From NCBI GenBank assembly GCA_015065365.1, contig SVQL01000004.1:1-43337 (forward strand): DNA of 43,337 nt, in the 5' to 3' direction. How positions within the stretch are numbered: the stretch's first letter is position 1; every line of letters starts with the position of its first letter. Below, piece by piece: positions 23,680 through 33,084 of the stretch. The notes under the pieces are model-generated. The model saw nothing but the letters and a program-made list of their open reading frames with translations. It searched no databases and was not told the DNA's origin. Source of the stretch: Oscillospiraceae bacterium. GTDB taxonomy: Bacteria > Bacillota > Clostridia > Oscillospirales > CAG-272. The position numbers and the translations under genes were made by a program.

Positions 23680-23703
23680 CAGGGCGGGTTTTTGCCCGTC
23701 CTG
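23680..23703 (+). other. Hairpin between frr and uppS, no T-tract
   Basis: cagggcggg / tttttg / cccgtcctg forms a nine-pair stem followed by attctctttat rather than a clean T-run. It may protect the frr end of the message from decay or act as a weak attenuator. Confidence 0.5.
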
Positions 23704-23733
23704 ATTCTCTTTATATGGAAAAGGTGAATTTGT

Positions 23734-24444
23734 ATGAAAAAAGAAGCCGTAGTCCTGAAGGATTCGAACAAAGCAATTAGGCATATTGCCTTTATAATGG
23801 ACGGAAACGGGAGATGGGCAAAGCGCAGAGGAATGCCTCGTGAGTTTGGACATAAGAATGGCGCGGAGACTTTTAAACGAATAATGCGCCGTTGCTGTGA
23901 GCTTGGAATTGAAGCATCTACGTTTTATGTTTTTTCTACGGAGAATTGGAAAAGACCTCAAAGAGAGATAGATGCGATACTTAGCTTGCTTGACCGTTAT
24001 CTTGATGATTGCGAGCAGGAAATAAAGACAAACGACGTACGCTTTATCTTTATTGGAGATCTTTCTGTGTTTTCTGTTCCTGTGCAGGAGAAGATGAAAA
24101 GGATTGAAGAATTTTCAAAAAACAACAGTCATATAGTCAATCTTGCACTCAATTATGGCGGTAGAAATGAAATAGCAACCGCGGTTAATTCTCTTATAAA
24201 AGCGGGGATGACAGTGATTGATGAAGATGATATTACAGGGGCTTTATATACAAAGGAGTCACCGCCCCTCGACCTTATAGTAAGAACGGGAGGAGATTTG
24301 AGAATATCAAATTTTCTTTTGTGGCAGGCAGCATATGCCGAGTTTTACTTTACAGACAAGCTTTGGCCTGAGCTTGTTCCCGATGACGTCAATGAAATAA
24401 TTGATAATTTTACAAATAGAAGCCGTAGATTTGGCGGAGTTTAA
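23734..24444 (+). CDS. uppS: Isoprenyl transferase (undecaprenyl diphosphate synthase)
   Basis: A 236-residue cis-prenyltransferase that elongates farnesyl diphosphate with isopentenyl units to make the C55 lipid carrier for cell-wall precursors. FIMDGNGRWA at 20-29 holds the catalytic Asp23, FSTENWKRP is the substrate loop, and RTGGDLRISNFLLWQ is the C-terminal signature. In that signature the residue after GG is Asp, where Glu is usual and serves as a magnesium ligand; this is a conservative change. RBS AAGGTG. It sits between frr and cdsA as in many Firmicutes, and dxr and ispG downstream feed its substrate pool. Confidence 0.95.
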   Translation: MKKEAVVLKDSNKAIRHIAFIMDGNGRWAKRRGMPREFGHKNGAETFKRIMRRCCELGIEASTFYVFSTENWKRPQREIDAILSLLDRYLDDCEQEIKTNDVRFIFIGDLSVFSVPVQEKMKRIEEFSKNNSHIVNLALNYGGRNEIATAVNSLIKAGMTVIDEDDITGALYTKESPPLDLIVRTGGDLRISNFLLWQAAYAEFYFTDKLWPELVPDDVNEIIDNFTNRSRRFGGV

Positions 24445-24459
24445 TTTCTGGAGAAGAAA

Positions 24460-25299
24460 ATGATAAAGAGAATTATAACGGGATTGATCGCACTGGCGAT
24501 ACTTATACCGTTGCTTGTATTTTCGGGAACGTTTGTTTTTCCTGTCTTGCTTGCAATTGTTACCGTGATATGTTTATTTGAAATGTTCAGGTGCATGGGG
24601 ATTCATAAAAAATATGATATAACCATGTCCGCGTATACTGTTGCCGTAATTGTTCCGTTCTTTATGCGATATATTGACAATAAGGTGAGCGTAGCGAAGC
24701 TGTGCTTTGTTGTCGGAATTATGTATCTGATAACGGTATTTGCGTCAATGATATGGTCTCACGGAAGAATCCAATTTAACGACAGTATGACGATATTCGT
24801 GATTACCGCTTATATAATAGGATCTATAAACTCTATAATATTTGTAAGAGATTTTGAGGACGTAGGACAGTACGTTTACATGCTTATTTTCTTTGGCGCG
24901 TGGATGACGGATACGTTTGCCTATTTTGCCGGATATTTCTTTGGTAAGCATAAGCTTATTGCGGACGTTAGTCCGAAGAAGACTGTGGAGGGAAGCGTCG
25001 GAGGTATTCTCGGTTGTATTCTTTCGTTTATCGCTTACGGGCTCATAGTTGATATTGCTTTTGAAAGAACTGCGAACATTTGGTTTTTGGCGCTAATGGG
25101 CTTTATTGCCTCGGTAGTTGCCCAGATAGGAGATCTTTTGATGTCTGTAATCAAGCGACACTACGGTGTTAAGGATTACGGTACGCTTTTCCCGGGACAC
25201 GGCGGTATGCTTGACAGATTGGATTCTGTGCTTACTGTTGCATTGGGAATGGCGGCTGTATGTATGGTAGCAGACGTGTTTGAAATTCAGTTGTTCTAG
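24460..25299 (+). CDS. cdsA: Phosphatidate cytidylyltransferase
   Basis: A 279-residue membrane enzyme that makes CDP-diacylglycerol from phosphatidic acid and CTP, the branch point of phospholipid synthesis. Seven to eight hydrophobic segments are visible. The C-terminal signature runs from DTFAYFAGYFFGKHKL and SPKKTVEGSVGG to QIGDLLMSVIKRHYGVKD and PGHGGMLDRLDSV, the last being the CDP-DAG synthase consensus. RBS GGAG. It is 15 bases after uppS, and its stop is 13 bases before the dxr start. Confidence 0.95.
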   Translation: MIKRIITGLIALAILIPLLVFSGTFVFPVLLAIVTVICLFEMFRCMGIHKKYDITMSAYTVAVIVPFFMRYIDNKVSVAKLCFVVGIMYLITVFASMIWSHGRIQFNDSMTIFVITAYIIGSINSIIFVRDFEDVGQYVYMLIFFGAWMTDTFAYFAGYFFGKHKLIADVSPKKTVEGSVGGILGCILSFIAYGLIVDIAFERTANIWFLALMGFIASVVAQIGDLLMSVIKRHYGVKDYGTLFPGHGGMLDRLDSVLTVALGMAAVCMVADVFEIQLF

Positions 25300-25312
25300 G
25301 ATGGATTGCGGT

Positions 25313-26467
25313 ATGCATAACAAAAATATTGCTGTGCTTGGTTCAACCGGCTCTGTTGGTGAGCAGGCGCTTGACGTCGCCGATAAATTCGGTATGACGG
25401 TCAGCGCAATCAGCGCAAACCGAAGCTTTAAACGAGTTGAAGAACAGGCAAGAAAATTCAAGGTTCGCGCCGTTGCCATGGCAGATGCAGAAGCGGCGGC
25501 AGAATTAAAGATAAGACTTGCTGATACAAGTGCTAAAATTTATGCCGGAGAAACGGGAATTTGTGAGATGATATCCTCACAAAAGCGTGATTGCGTTGTC
25601 AATTCAATAATAGGAGAGGCGGGGCTATTGCCTACGCTTTCGGTTATTGATTCGGGTGCGCGTCTTGCTCTTGCCAATAAAGAATCTCTTGTTGTTGCGG
25701 GAGAGATAGTAATGGCGGCGGCAAAGAATAAAAAAGTAGAAGTTTTACCCGTTGACAGCGAACATTGTGCGATATATCAGTGTCTTAAAGCCGGAAGGCA
25801 GTCCGAGATAAAGCGTATTTTACTTACGGCGTCGGGTGGCCCGTTTTTTGGAAAAAAGGCCGGTGAGCTTAAAGATATAAAGGTTGCAGAGGCGCTTGCA
25901 CATCCTACGTGGAAAATGGGAGCAAAAATCACTATCGATTCCGCAACACTTATGAACAAGGGCTTTGAGGTTATCGAAGCGGCACATCTGTTTGGTGTTA
26001 CCGCCGACAAAATAAAGGTAGTTGTGCATCGTGAGAGTATAATACATTCAATGGTTGAATATATTGATAACAGCATTATAGCCCAGTTGTCCGTACCCGA
26101 TATGCGACTTTGTGCGCAATATGCGATAACGTATCCCGACAGATGCAATGCTGTTATAGAGGAGCTGGATTTGATAAAGGCTTCGAAGCTTACGTTTGCA
26201 GAGCCTGATACGGATACCTTCTCGCTTTTGTCCTGCGCTGTTGACTGCATTAGGAAAGGCGGTGCTTTGCCTGCGGTGCTTAACGCTGCAAACGAAATAG
26301 CTGTCGCAGAATTTCTCAAGGGAAAAATCGGATTTTACGCTATCACAGAAACAGTTTACTCGGTTGTTGACTCTATGCAAGCAGCAAGTGAAGTTCATAC
26401 ACTCGAAGGTATTATTTCGTGTGACAGAGAGGCAAGACAGGCGGCGTTCAAATTGCTAAGCAAGTAA
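25313..26467 (+). CDS. dxr: 1-deoxy-D-xylulose 5-phosphate reductoisomerase
   Basis: A 384-residue NADPH enzyme, the committed step of the MEP isoprenoid pathway, making 2-C-methyl-D-erythritol 4-phosphate. VLGSTGSVG near the start binds NADPH, PVDSEHCAIYQ carries the metal-binding Asp and Glu, ASGGPF lies in the active-site loop, and the HPTWKMGAKITIDSATLMNKG block is diagnostic. I start at the ATG at 25313; an ATG at 25301 or the TTG at 25280 in the track would add 4 or 11 residues that overlap the cdsA end or lack spacing for an RBS. The RBS is weak in all cases. Confidence 0.94.
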   Translation: MHNKNIAVLGSTGSVGEQALDVADKFGMTVSAISANRSFKRVEEQARKFKVRAVAMADAEAAAELKIRLADTSAKIYAGETGICEMISSQKRDCVVNSIIGEAGLLPTLSVIDSGARLALANKESLVVAGEIVMAAAKNKKVEVLPVDSEHCAIYQCLKAGRQSEIKRILLTASGGPFFGKKAGELKDIKVAEALAHPTWKMGAKITIDSATLMNKGFEVIEAAHLFGVTADKIKVVVHRESIIHSMVEYIDNSIIAQLSVPDMRLCAQYAITYPDRCNAVIEELDLIKASKLTFAEPDTDTFSLLSCAVDCIRKGGALPAVLNAANEIAVAEFLKGKIGFYAITETVYSVVDSMQAASEVHTLEGIISCDREARQAAFKLLSK

Positions 26468-26511
26468 GTGCCTGACAGCGGTGTTATTAAAATTAACAAG
26501 GGAGTTTATTG

Positions 26512-27564
26512 ATGTTAAGCTTTATCGGATATTTTTTGATAATATTGCTGATTTTCGGCGTTTTGATTTTTATTCACGAGCTTGGACATTTTTTAGTCGC
26601 AAGAGCTTGCGGTGTAACCGTTAAGGAGTTTGCTATTGGAATGGGACCGAAGCTTGTTTCCAAAAGCTCCAAGAAAAGCGGAACGGTGTATTCTTTACGC
26701 GTATTTCCTATTGGTGGATACGTGAGTATGCAAAACGAGGACGGACTTGACGAAAGTGTTGCACCTGACGACGAAAATGCGTTTTGCAACAAAAGTGTTC
26801 CCAAGAGGATGCTTATTACCGTCGCCGGCGCGGTTATGAATTTGTTGCTCGGCTTTATACTCATGACGGTGCTCGTTTTTGCATCACCAAATCTCGGTTC
26901 AACCGTTATTGCCAAATTTGACGATAATGCAATTTCCGAGGGACAGCTTATGATTGATGATGAAATTGTCAAGGTTGACAATGTAAGAGTGCATACTTGG
27001 AATGAATTGGCTTATGAGATAATGAATTCGGGATACGAGCCCGTTGATATTACCGTTCGTCGAGGCGGAGAGATTATAATTGTGGATGACGTTAGCTTCG
27101 GTAAATTCGATGAGAGCGGAGCAACCTTTGGCGAGGTGGATTTTGTACCTTACGCCGAAGCCAAAAACTTTCCCAATTTGATGAAGCACTCATTCTTCAG
27201 ATCGATATCTACTGTTAAAATGGTTATCGATTCTGTTGTTGGGATGATAACAGGGCGATTCGGTATTGAAGCTGTTTCAGGACCGGTTGGAGTCGTAGGA
27301 GTTGTAGAAAATGCCGCAAAGCAGGGCTTTATGAGCTTTATTTATATAGTTTCTGTTTTAACTATCAATTTAGGTGTGTTTAATCTTCTTCCATTTCCCG
27401 TGCTTGACGGCGGTCAGCTACTGTTTTTGGCAATTGAAGGAATTATAGGACGTCCCGTGAATAGAAAAATACAGTCGTATATCAATTTCGTGGGGGTCAT
27501 TATTCTGTTTGGCTTTATGATATTTATAACTTGTAAGGACGTATTGAATTTAATATTTAAATAA
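26512..27564 (+). CDS. rseP: RIP metalloprotease RseP (site-2 protease)
   Basis: A 350-residue intramembrane zinc protease. HELGH at about 22-26 in the first membrane helix binds zinc with the Asp of LPFPVLDGGQ near residue 300. A PDZ-like domain occupies about 130-200 (DDEIVKVDNVRVHTWNELA). In Firmicutes the homologue RasP cleaves anti-sigma factors and leftover signal peptides. The track starts at a TTG; the ATG at 26512 is one codon in and has AAGGGAG seven bases upstream. Its place between dxr and ispG is a conserved clostridial arrangement. Confidence 0.94.
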   Translation: MLSFIGYFLIILLIFGVLIFIHELGHFLVARACGVTVKEFAIGMGPKLVSKSSKKSGTVYSLRVFPIGGYVSMQNEDGLDESVAPDDENAFCNKSVPKRMLITVAGAVMNLLLGFILMTVLVFASPNLGSTVIAKFDDNAISEGQLMIDDEIVKVDNVRVHTWNELAYEIMNSGYEPVDITVRRGGEIIIVDDVSFGKFDESGATFGEVDFVPYAEAKNFPNLMKHSFFRSISTVKMVIDSVVGMITGRFGIEAVSGPVGVVGVVENAAKQGFMSFIYIVSVLTINLGVFNLLPFPVLDGGQLLFLAIEGIIGRPVNRKIQSYINFVGVIILFGFMIFITCKDVLNLIFK

Positions 27565-27569
27565 GAAAA

Positions 27570-28649
27570 ATGAAGTATAACGACATAAGAAGAAAAACAA
27601 GAGCTGTAAAAATCGGAAATACCGTTATTGGTGGAAACGCACCGATTGCAATACAGTCAATGACAAATACAGATACGCATAATGCAAAAGCAACGTACGA
27701 GCAGATACTTGCCTTGCAAATGGCGGGCTGTGATATTGTAAGAATTACCGTTCCCGACATAGATGCGGCAGACACAATTACGTATATCAAGGAGCAGGGA
27801 ATCGTTATTCCCATTGTTGCGGATATACATTTTGACTATCGCGTTGCGCTACGGTGTGCCGAGCTTGGATTTGACAAAATACGCATAAATCCGGGCAATA
27901 TCGGGGATGACGACAGAGTCAAGGCGGTGTGCGACGCATGCAAGGCGAGAAATATACCGATACGTATCGGCGTGAATGGCGGCTCGCTTGAAAAGGAAAT
28001 ATTGGCAAGATACGGCGCGCCGACTCCGGAAGCTCTCGTGGCAAGCGCTATGTATCACGTTTCCTTGCTCGAAAAATTTGATTTTTACGATACCGTGGTT
28101 TCAATGAAGGTGTCTGATCCGTATAAAATGATACTTGCTAATAAGATGCTTGCCGAGAGATGTGATTATCCGTTACACCTTGGTGTGACGGAGGCGGGAG
28201 GAAAGGAGCGCGGCTCAATTAAGAGCGCCGTCGGTATCGGTGCACTTCTTTGTGATGGTATAGGCGATACTATAAGAGTTTCTCTTACTGACAATCCTAC
28301 CGAGGAGATAAAGGCGGCAAAGCAGATATTGCAGGCTATTGATATCGAGGGGCAGACGGGAATGGATATAGTAAGCTGTCCTACCTGCGGAAGAACAAAA
28401 ATAGACCTTATTCCGATAGTTGCTGAGTTTGAAAACGCAGCAAAATGCGAAGGACTTATTGACGTTCCGATTAAGGTCGCTATTATGGGATGTGTTGTAA
28501 ACGGACCGGGCGAGGCGAAAGAAGCAGACATAGGAATTGCAGGCGGCAAAGGAGAAGCAGTTCTTATTAAAAAGGGAGAAATAATCAGAAAAATACCGGA
28601 GGCAGATATTGTTTCGTGCCTTATAAAAGAAATTAAGGAAATGATATAA
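27570..28649 (+). CDS. ispG: 4-hydroxy-3-methylbut-2-en-1-yl diphosphate synthase
   Basis: A 359-residue 4Fe-4S enzyme of the MEP pathway that opens the cyclodiphosphate to HMBPP. The TIM-barrel part carries AIQSMTNTDT and RINPGNIG. The cluster-binding cysteines lie in VSCPTCGRT near residue 270 and AIMGCVVNGPGEA near 305, the GcpE signature. Five bases separate it from rseP, with no clear RBS, which suggests coupling to rseP translation. Electrons would come from ferredoxin or flavodoxin in an anaerobe. Confidence 0.96.
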   Translation: MKYNDIRRKTRAVKIGNTVIGGNAPIAIQSMTNTDTHNAKATYEQILALQMAGCDIVRITVPDIDAADTITYIKEQGIVIPIVADIHFDYRVALRCAELGFDKIRINPGNIGDDDRVKAVCDACKARNIPIRIGVNGGSLEKEILARYGAPTPEALVASAMYHVSLLEKFDFYDTVVSMKVSDPYKMILANKMLAERCDYPLHLGVTEAGGKERGSIKSAVGIGALLCDGIGDTIRVSLTDNPTEEIKAAKQILQAIDIEGQTGMDIVSCPTCGRTKIDLIPIVAEFENAAKCEGLIDVPIKVAIMGCVVNGPGEAKEADIGIAGGKGEAVLIKKGEIIRKIPEADIVSCLIKEIKEMI

Positions 28650-28665
28650 AATTCAGGAGCTTAAA

Positions 28666-31600
28666 ATGGCCCAAAAAACTTTAAAAGAGCTTTTAAATAA
28701 ATATCTTCCACCTCCACAATACGAGTCTATATTAGAGTCGGGAATTGTCATGCGTTCCCGAGTTGATAAAGGAAAGCGTATTCTTGAGGTGTATGCGGAT
28801 TTTGATAATATAGTACCAAAGACCGAGCTCTACGATATTGAGGCGCAGGTTACGGAAGCGTACAAGCTATCCTTTTTCAGACTTTTTCCTCATTATCCAA
28901 GCTCTCTCTTTAACTACGACTACATAACAGAGGTGCTTCGTCAAACAGAACGTGTAGGCTGCGTTGCCAAAGGGTTCTTTGATGACTGTACTTACGTTTT
29001 AGACAGTGATACTCTAAAAATAAAAATTGCTTTTCCCGAAAACGGAGTGTTTCTTCTTGAAAGAGCAGAAACTCCGAGAATTATTGAGGGGATAATTAGA
29101 AGTGAGTTTGACGTTGCTGTTCGTGTTGTAATTGAGCACGATCAGTTTAGCTCCCTTGAGCTTTCCGATTCGCAAAAGCAACGCCTTGAAGCCTACGACA
29201 GACAAATACTTGAAGCTGAAAAAAACTATGGAAGTCATAGTTTTGATTCGCTCGCTAATTCATCAAACAATGAGCAGGAGTCGGTACAAAAGCTTCCGCG
29301 AATAAGCTCTGTTTTCAGTGAGAAAAACGCAAGTGTAAGAAAGGAAAACGGTATTGTTACTATTGGTTGCCGTTCCTTTGATATTTCTGCGCCCGAATAC
29401 GTTTTGGGTACGCGCTTTGAGATAAATCCCGTCCCGATTTCAACGGTAAACAGACCCGTAAGAAACGTTACCTTTGTCGGCGAGATATTTCAGTTTACCA
29501 AGGAAGCCAACAGAGCCGGTGATAAATTTAATATTACTTTTGCTATTTTTGACGGCGATTCATCAATATTCGTAAAAAGATATTCTGTAAGTACCGAAGA
29601 TGCTGGAGAGATATGCGCAGTTATTGCTAAAGGAAAATCGGTAGCAATACGCGGATATACCAAGTCTGAGCGCAACGACCCCGACGAGCTTTATATGAGT
29701 TTTTCCGACGTTGCTATTATTTCTTCTGTAAAACGCACGGATACGGCAGAGAAGAAAAGAGTCGAGCTTCATTTACATACGAATATGTCGAGTATGGATG
29801 CTCTCATACCGCCCGACGTAATAGTAAAAACTGCGCAAAAGTGGGGGCACACCGCAGTCGCGATAACAGACCACGGAAACGTTCAGGGATTTCCCGAGGC
29901 AATGCTTGCGGCGGATAAGTGCGGAATGAAGGTTATTTACGGTATGGAAGCGTACTTCGTAAATAATACCGCAAGTGCGGTATTCGGTAAGTATGAGGGC
30001 GAATTTACCGATGAGATGGTAGTATTCGATATTGAAACCACCGGACTTTCCAAAAAAGACTGTAAGATAACGGAAATAGGCGCCGTAAAGATTAAGGGCG
30101 GACAGATTATTGATAAATACAATACGTTCGTCAACCCAATGTGCCATATTCCCGAGGAGATACAGGAGCTTACCTCTATAACCGATGAAATGGTGACGGA
30201 CGCTCCAACGATAGATATAGTTCTCCCCGAATTTTTGAAATTTGTCGGAGAAGGCTTGCTCGTTGCTCATAACGCAGATTTTGATACGGGCTTTATACGT
30301 GTTGCGGCAGACGAGTGCGGTATAGAATTTAACAATCCATATCTTGATACGCTTGCCCTCTCGAAGTACATAAATCCCGATATGAAATCCCATAAGCTTA
30401 ATATTTTGGCAAAGCACTACGAGCTTGAAGATTTTCACCATCACAGAGCGTGTGATGACGCGGAAATACTCGCCAAAATATATTTTGCTATGACTGCGCA
30501 AATGCACGAAATGGATATCACCAACTTTAATGACCTTGGTAACGAGATGCGTACCAAGGCTGATCCGCTAAATTTGCGCACGTATCATCAGATAATTCTC
30601 GTTAAGAATCAAACCGGGCTTAAAAATCTCTATAAGCTGATATCTTCAAGCTATATCAAATATTTTCACCGTTTTCCAAGAATACCCAAAACGGAGCTTG
30701 AGGAGCACCGAGAGGGACTTATAATCGGTTCTGCATGCGAAGCCGGAGAGCTTTTCAGGGCGATACTTGACAACAAGCCTGAAAAGGAAATCGAGGACAT
30801 AGTTAATTTCTACGACTATCTTGAAATACAGCCAATATGTAATAACAGATTTCTTATAAACGAGGGCGTCGTTGCGGATGAGGAAGGACTGAAGGCGCTC
30901 AACCGACGCATAGTTGAACTTGGTGAAAAATACGGAAAACCTGTTGTTGCAACGTGCGACGCGCATTTTCTCAATAAGGAAGATGAGATATTCAGAAAGA
31001 TACTTCAGGCAGGTCTGAAATTCAAGGATTTTGACAGAGATATTCATTTGTATTTCAGAACTACCGAGGAGATGCTTGAGGAATTTTCGTATCTTGGTGA
31101 AGATAAGGCTCGCGAGGTTGTAATTGATAATACAAACTTGATTGCAGATATGATAGGAGAGGTACGTCCTATTCCCAAGGGTTCGTATACTCCTCATATG
31201 GAAGGTGCCGAAGAGGAGCTGCAAGATCTTTGTTGGACGAAGGCACGTTCAATGTACGGTGAGGACCTACCGGATATAGTAAAAAACAGACTTGATAAGG
31301 AGCTTACCTCTATTATCAAAAATGGCTTTGCTGTTCTGTATATGATTGCGCAGAAGCTTGTGTGGTATAGCGAAAGTCAAGGGTATCTTGTCGGTTCGCG
31401 TGGATCGGTAGGCTCGTCCTTCGTTGCTACTATGTCGGGAATTTCCGAAGTGAATCCGTTACCCCCGCACTACTATTGTCCCAATTGTCAACATTCGGAG
31501 TTCTTTACAGACGGAACGGTAGGCTCGGGATTTGATCTTCCCGACGCTAACTGTCCAAAGTGCGGAACTAAGTATTGCGCTGACGGACACGACATTCCGT

Positions 31601-33057
31601 TTGAAACTTTCCTTGGCTTCTACGGTGATAAATCCCCCGATATTGACCTCAACTTTTCGGGTGACGTTCAGGGCAAGGTACATAAGTATACAGAGGAACT
31701 TTTTGGTGCTGAAAACGTGTTTCGTGCGGGAACGCTTGGAACGCTTGCGGATAAGACTGCTTACGGATTTATTGCAAAATACTTTGAGCAGAAGGGCGTG
31801 AGCATTGGTAGAGCCGAAATGGAGCGAATGATACAGAACTGTGTCGGAGTAAAACGTACCACGGGACAGCATCCCGGCGGAATAATAGTTGTTCCCAGAG
31901 AATACGAGGTATATGATTTTACCCCTGTACAGCATCCTGCAGATGATCCACATTCGGATACGATAACAACACACTTCGCATTTTCTTATCTGCATGATAC
32001 GATACTTAAGCTTGACGAGCTTGGACACGATATTCCGACCAAATATAAGTATCTCGAACGCTTTTCAAATACGAGTGTTATGGACGTTCCTATGAACGAT
32101 CCCGAGGTGTACGAGCTGTTTGCTTCTACAAGACCTCTCGGTGTATCTCCTGAGGATATTGATGCACAAATAGGTACGTTCGGCTTGCCCGAATTCGGTA
32201 CGCGATTTTTGCAGCAGGTGCTTATTGAAGCAAAGCCAAAGAACTTTGCGGACCTTTTGCAGATATCGGGACTTACACACGGAACTGACGTTTGGCTCGG
32301 TAACGCGCAGGACTTGATTAAGGAAGGAATATGTGACATTTCGCAGGTTATTGGAACGCGTGACGGTATTATGCTCGACCTTATCAGATACGGTCTTGAA
32401 AATGCGCTTGCATTCAAGATAATGGAGAGTGTAAGAAAGGGAAGAGGCTTGACTCCCGAATGGGAGGCGGAAATGCGCGCTCATAACGTTCCCGAATGGT
32501 ATATAGGCTCATGTAAAAAGATAAAATACATGTTCCCGAAGGCACATGCAGCAGCTTACGTTATGTCTGCTATACGTCTTGGTTGGTATAAGGTTCATAT
32601 ACCGATAGCGTTTTACTGTTCAATGTTTACAGTTGCCCCCGGCGCGTTTGACGCAGAGGTGGTTATGCGCGGAAGAAGCGGAGTTATGGCAACCATTAAG
32701 GACATAGAAAAGCGCGGAAAGGAAGCGTCTCCCAAGGAGCAAAGCTCTATTCCCGTGCTTCAGCTTATAAACGAGTGTATGGCGCGAGGAATAAGATTTT
32801 TGCCGATCGATATTGAAAAATCCGATTCATACATATTTTTACCCGAGAACGGAGCTATACGTATGCCGTTCTCAGCACTTCCCGGACTTGGTGAAAACGC
32901 AGCTATAAATATTATTGCAGCAAGGAATGAGGAGAAATTTTTCTCAGTGGACGATTTAAGAATACGAGCTAAGCTTACTAAGAGCGTAATTGAAATATTG
33001 CGTAAGAACCACGTTTTGGACAACCTTAATGAAACAGATCAATTATCATTTTTCTAA
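28666..33057 (+). CDS. polC: DNA polymerase III subunit alpha, PolC type
   Basis: A 1463-residue Gram-positive replicative polymerase with built-in proofreading. Domains in order: N-terminal tau-binding region (1-190), OB fold (about 255-355, with FVGEIF), split PHP domain beginning VELHLHTNMSSMDA (about 365), DEDD 3'-5' exonuclease inserted at about 450-620 (VFDIETTGL), the rest of PHP, a zinc finger CPNC ... CPKCG at about 938-960, and the polymerase core with PDIDLNFSGD at about 991. The C-terminus ends ETDQLSFF, a sliding-clamp binding motif. RBS CAGGAG. It follows ispG by 16 bases. Confidence 0.98.
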   Translation: MAQKTLKELLNKYLPPPQYESILESGIVMRSRVDKGKRILEVYADFDNIVPKTELYDIEAQVTEAYKLSFFRLFPHYPSSLFNYDYITEVLRQTERVGCVAKGFFDDCTYVLDSDTLKIKIAFPENGVFLLERAETPRIIEGIIRSEFDVAVRVVIEHDQFSSLELSDSQKQRLEAYDRQILEAEKNYGSHSFDSLANSSNNEQESVQKLPRISSVFSEKNASVRKENGIVTIGCRSFDISAPEYVLGTRFEINPVPISTVNRPVRNVTFVGEIFQFTKEANRAGDKFNITFAIFDGDSSIFVKRYSVSTEDAGEICAVIAKGKSVAIRGYTKSERNDPDELYMSFSDVAIISSVKRTDTAEKKRVELHLHTNMSSMDALIPPDVIVKTAQKWGHTAVAITDHGNVQGFPEAMLAADKCGMKVIYGMEAYFVNNTASAVFGKYEGEFTDEMVVFDIETTGLSKKDCKITEIGAVKIKGGQIIDKYNTFVNPMCHIPEEIQELTSITDEMVTDAPTIDIVLPEFLKFVGEGLLVAHNADFDTGFIRVAADECGIEFNNPYLDTLALSKYINPDMKSHKLNILAKHYELEDFHHHRACDDAEILAKIYFAMTAQMHEMDITNFNDLGNEMRTKADPLNLRTYHQIILVKNQTGLKNLYKLISSSYIKYFHRFPRIPKTELEEHREGLIIGSACEAGELFRAILDNKPEKEIEDIVNFYDYLEIQPICNNRFLINEGVVADEEGLKALNRRIVELGEKYGKPVVATCDAHFLNKEDEIFRKILQAGLKFKDFDRDIHLYFRTTEEMLEEFSYLGEDKAREVVIDNTNLIADMIGEVRPIPKGSYTPHMEGAEEELQDLCWTKARSMYGEDLPDIVKNRLDKELTSIIKNGFAVLYMIAQKLVWYSESQGYLVGSRGSVGSSFVATMSGISEVNPLPPHYYCPNCQHSEFFTDGTVGSGFDLPDANCPKCGTKYCADGHDIPFETFLGFYGDKSPDIDLNFSGDVQGKVHKYTEELFGAENVFRAGTLGTLADKTAYGFIAKYFEQKGVSIGRAEMERMIQNCVGVKRTTGQHPGGIIVVPREYEVYDFTPVQHPADDPHSDTITTHFAFSYLHDTILKLDELGHDIPTKYKYLERFSNTSVMDVPMNDPEVYELFASTRPLGVSPEDIDAQIGTFGLPEFGTRFLQQVLIEAKPKNFADLLQISGLTHGTDVWLGNAQDLIKEGICDISQVIGTRDGIMLDLIRYGLENALAFKIMESVRKGRGLTPEWEAEMRAHNVPEWYIGSCKKIKYMFPKAHAAAYVMSAIRLGWYKVHIPIAFYCSMFTVAPGAFDAEVVMRGRSGVMATIKDIEKRGKEASPKEQSSIPVLQLINECMARGIRFLPIDIEKSDSYIFLPENGAIRMPFSALPGLGENAAINIIAARNEEKFFSVDDLRIRAKLTKSVIEILRKNHVLDNLNETDQLSFF

Positions 33058-33084
33058 TTAATGCATTTGAAGGGAGGGGATGAA

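Noticed and set aside
29773-30507. 244-residue minus-strand ORF
   Set aside because: Antisense to the PHP and exonuclease part of polC; composition is unlike a real protein.
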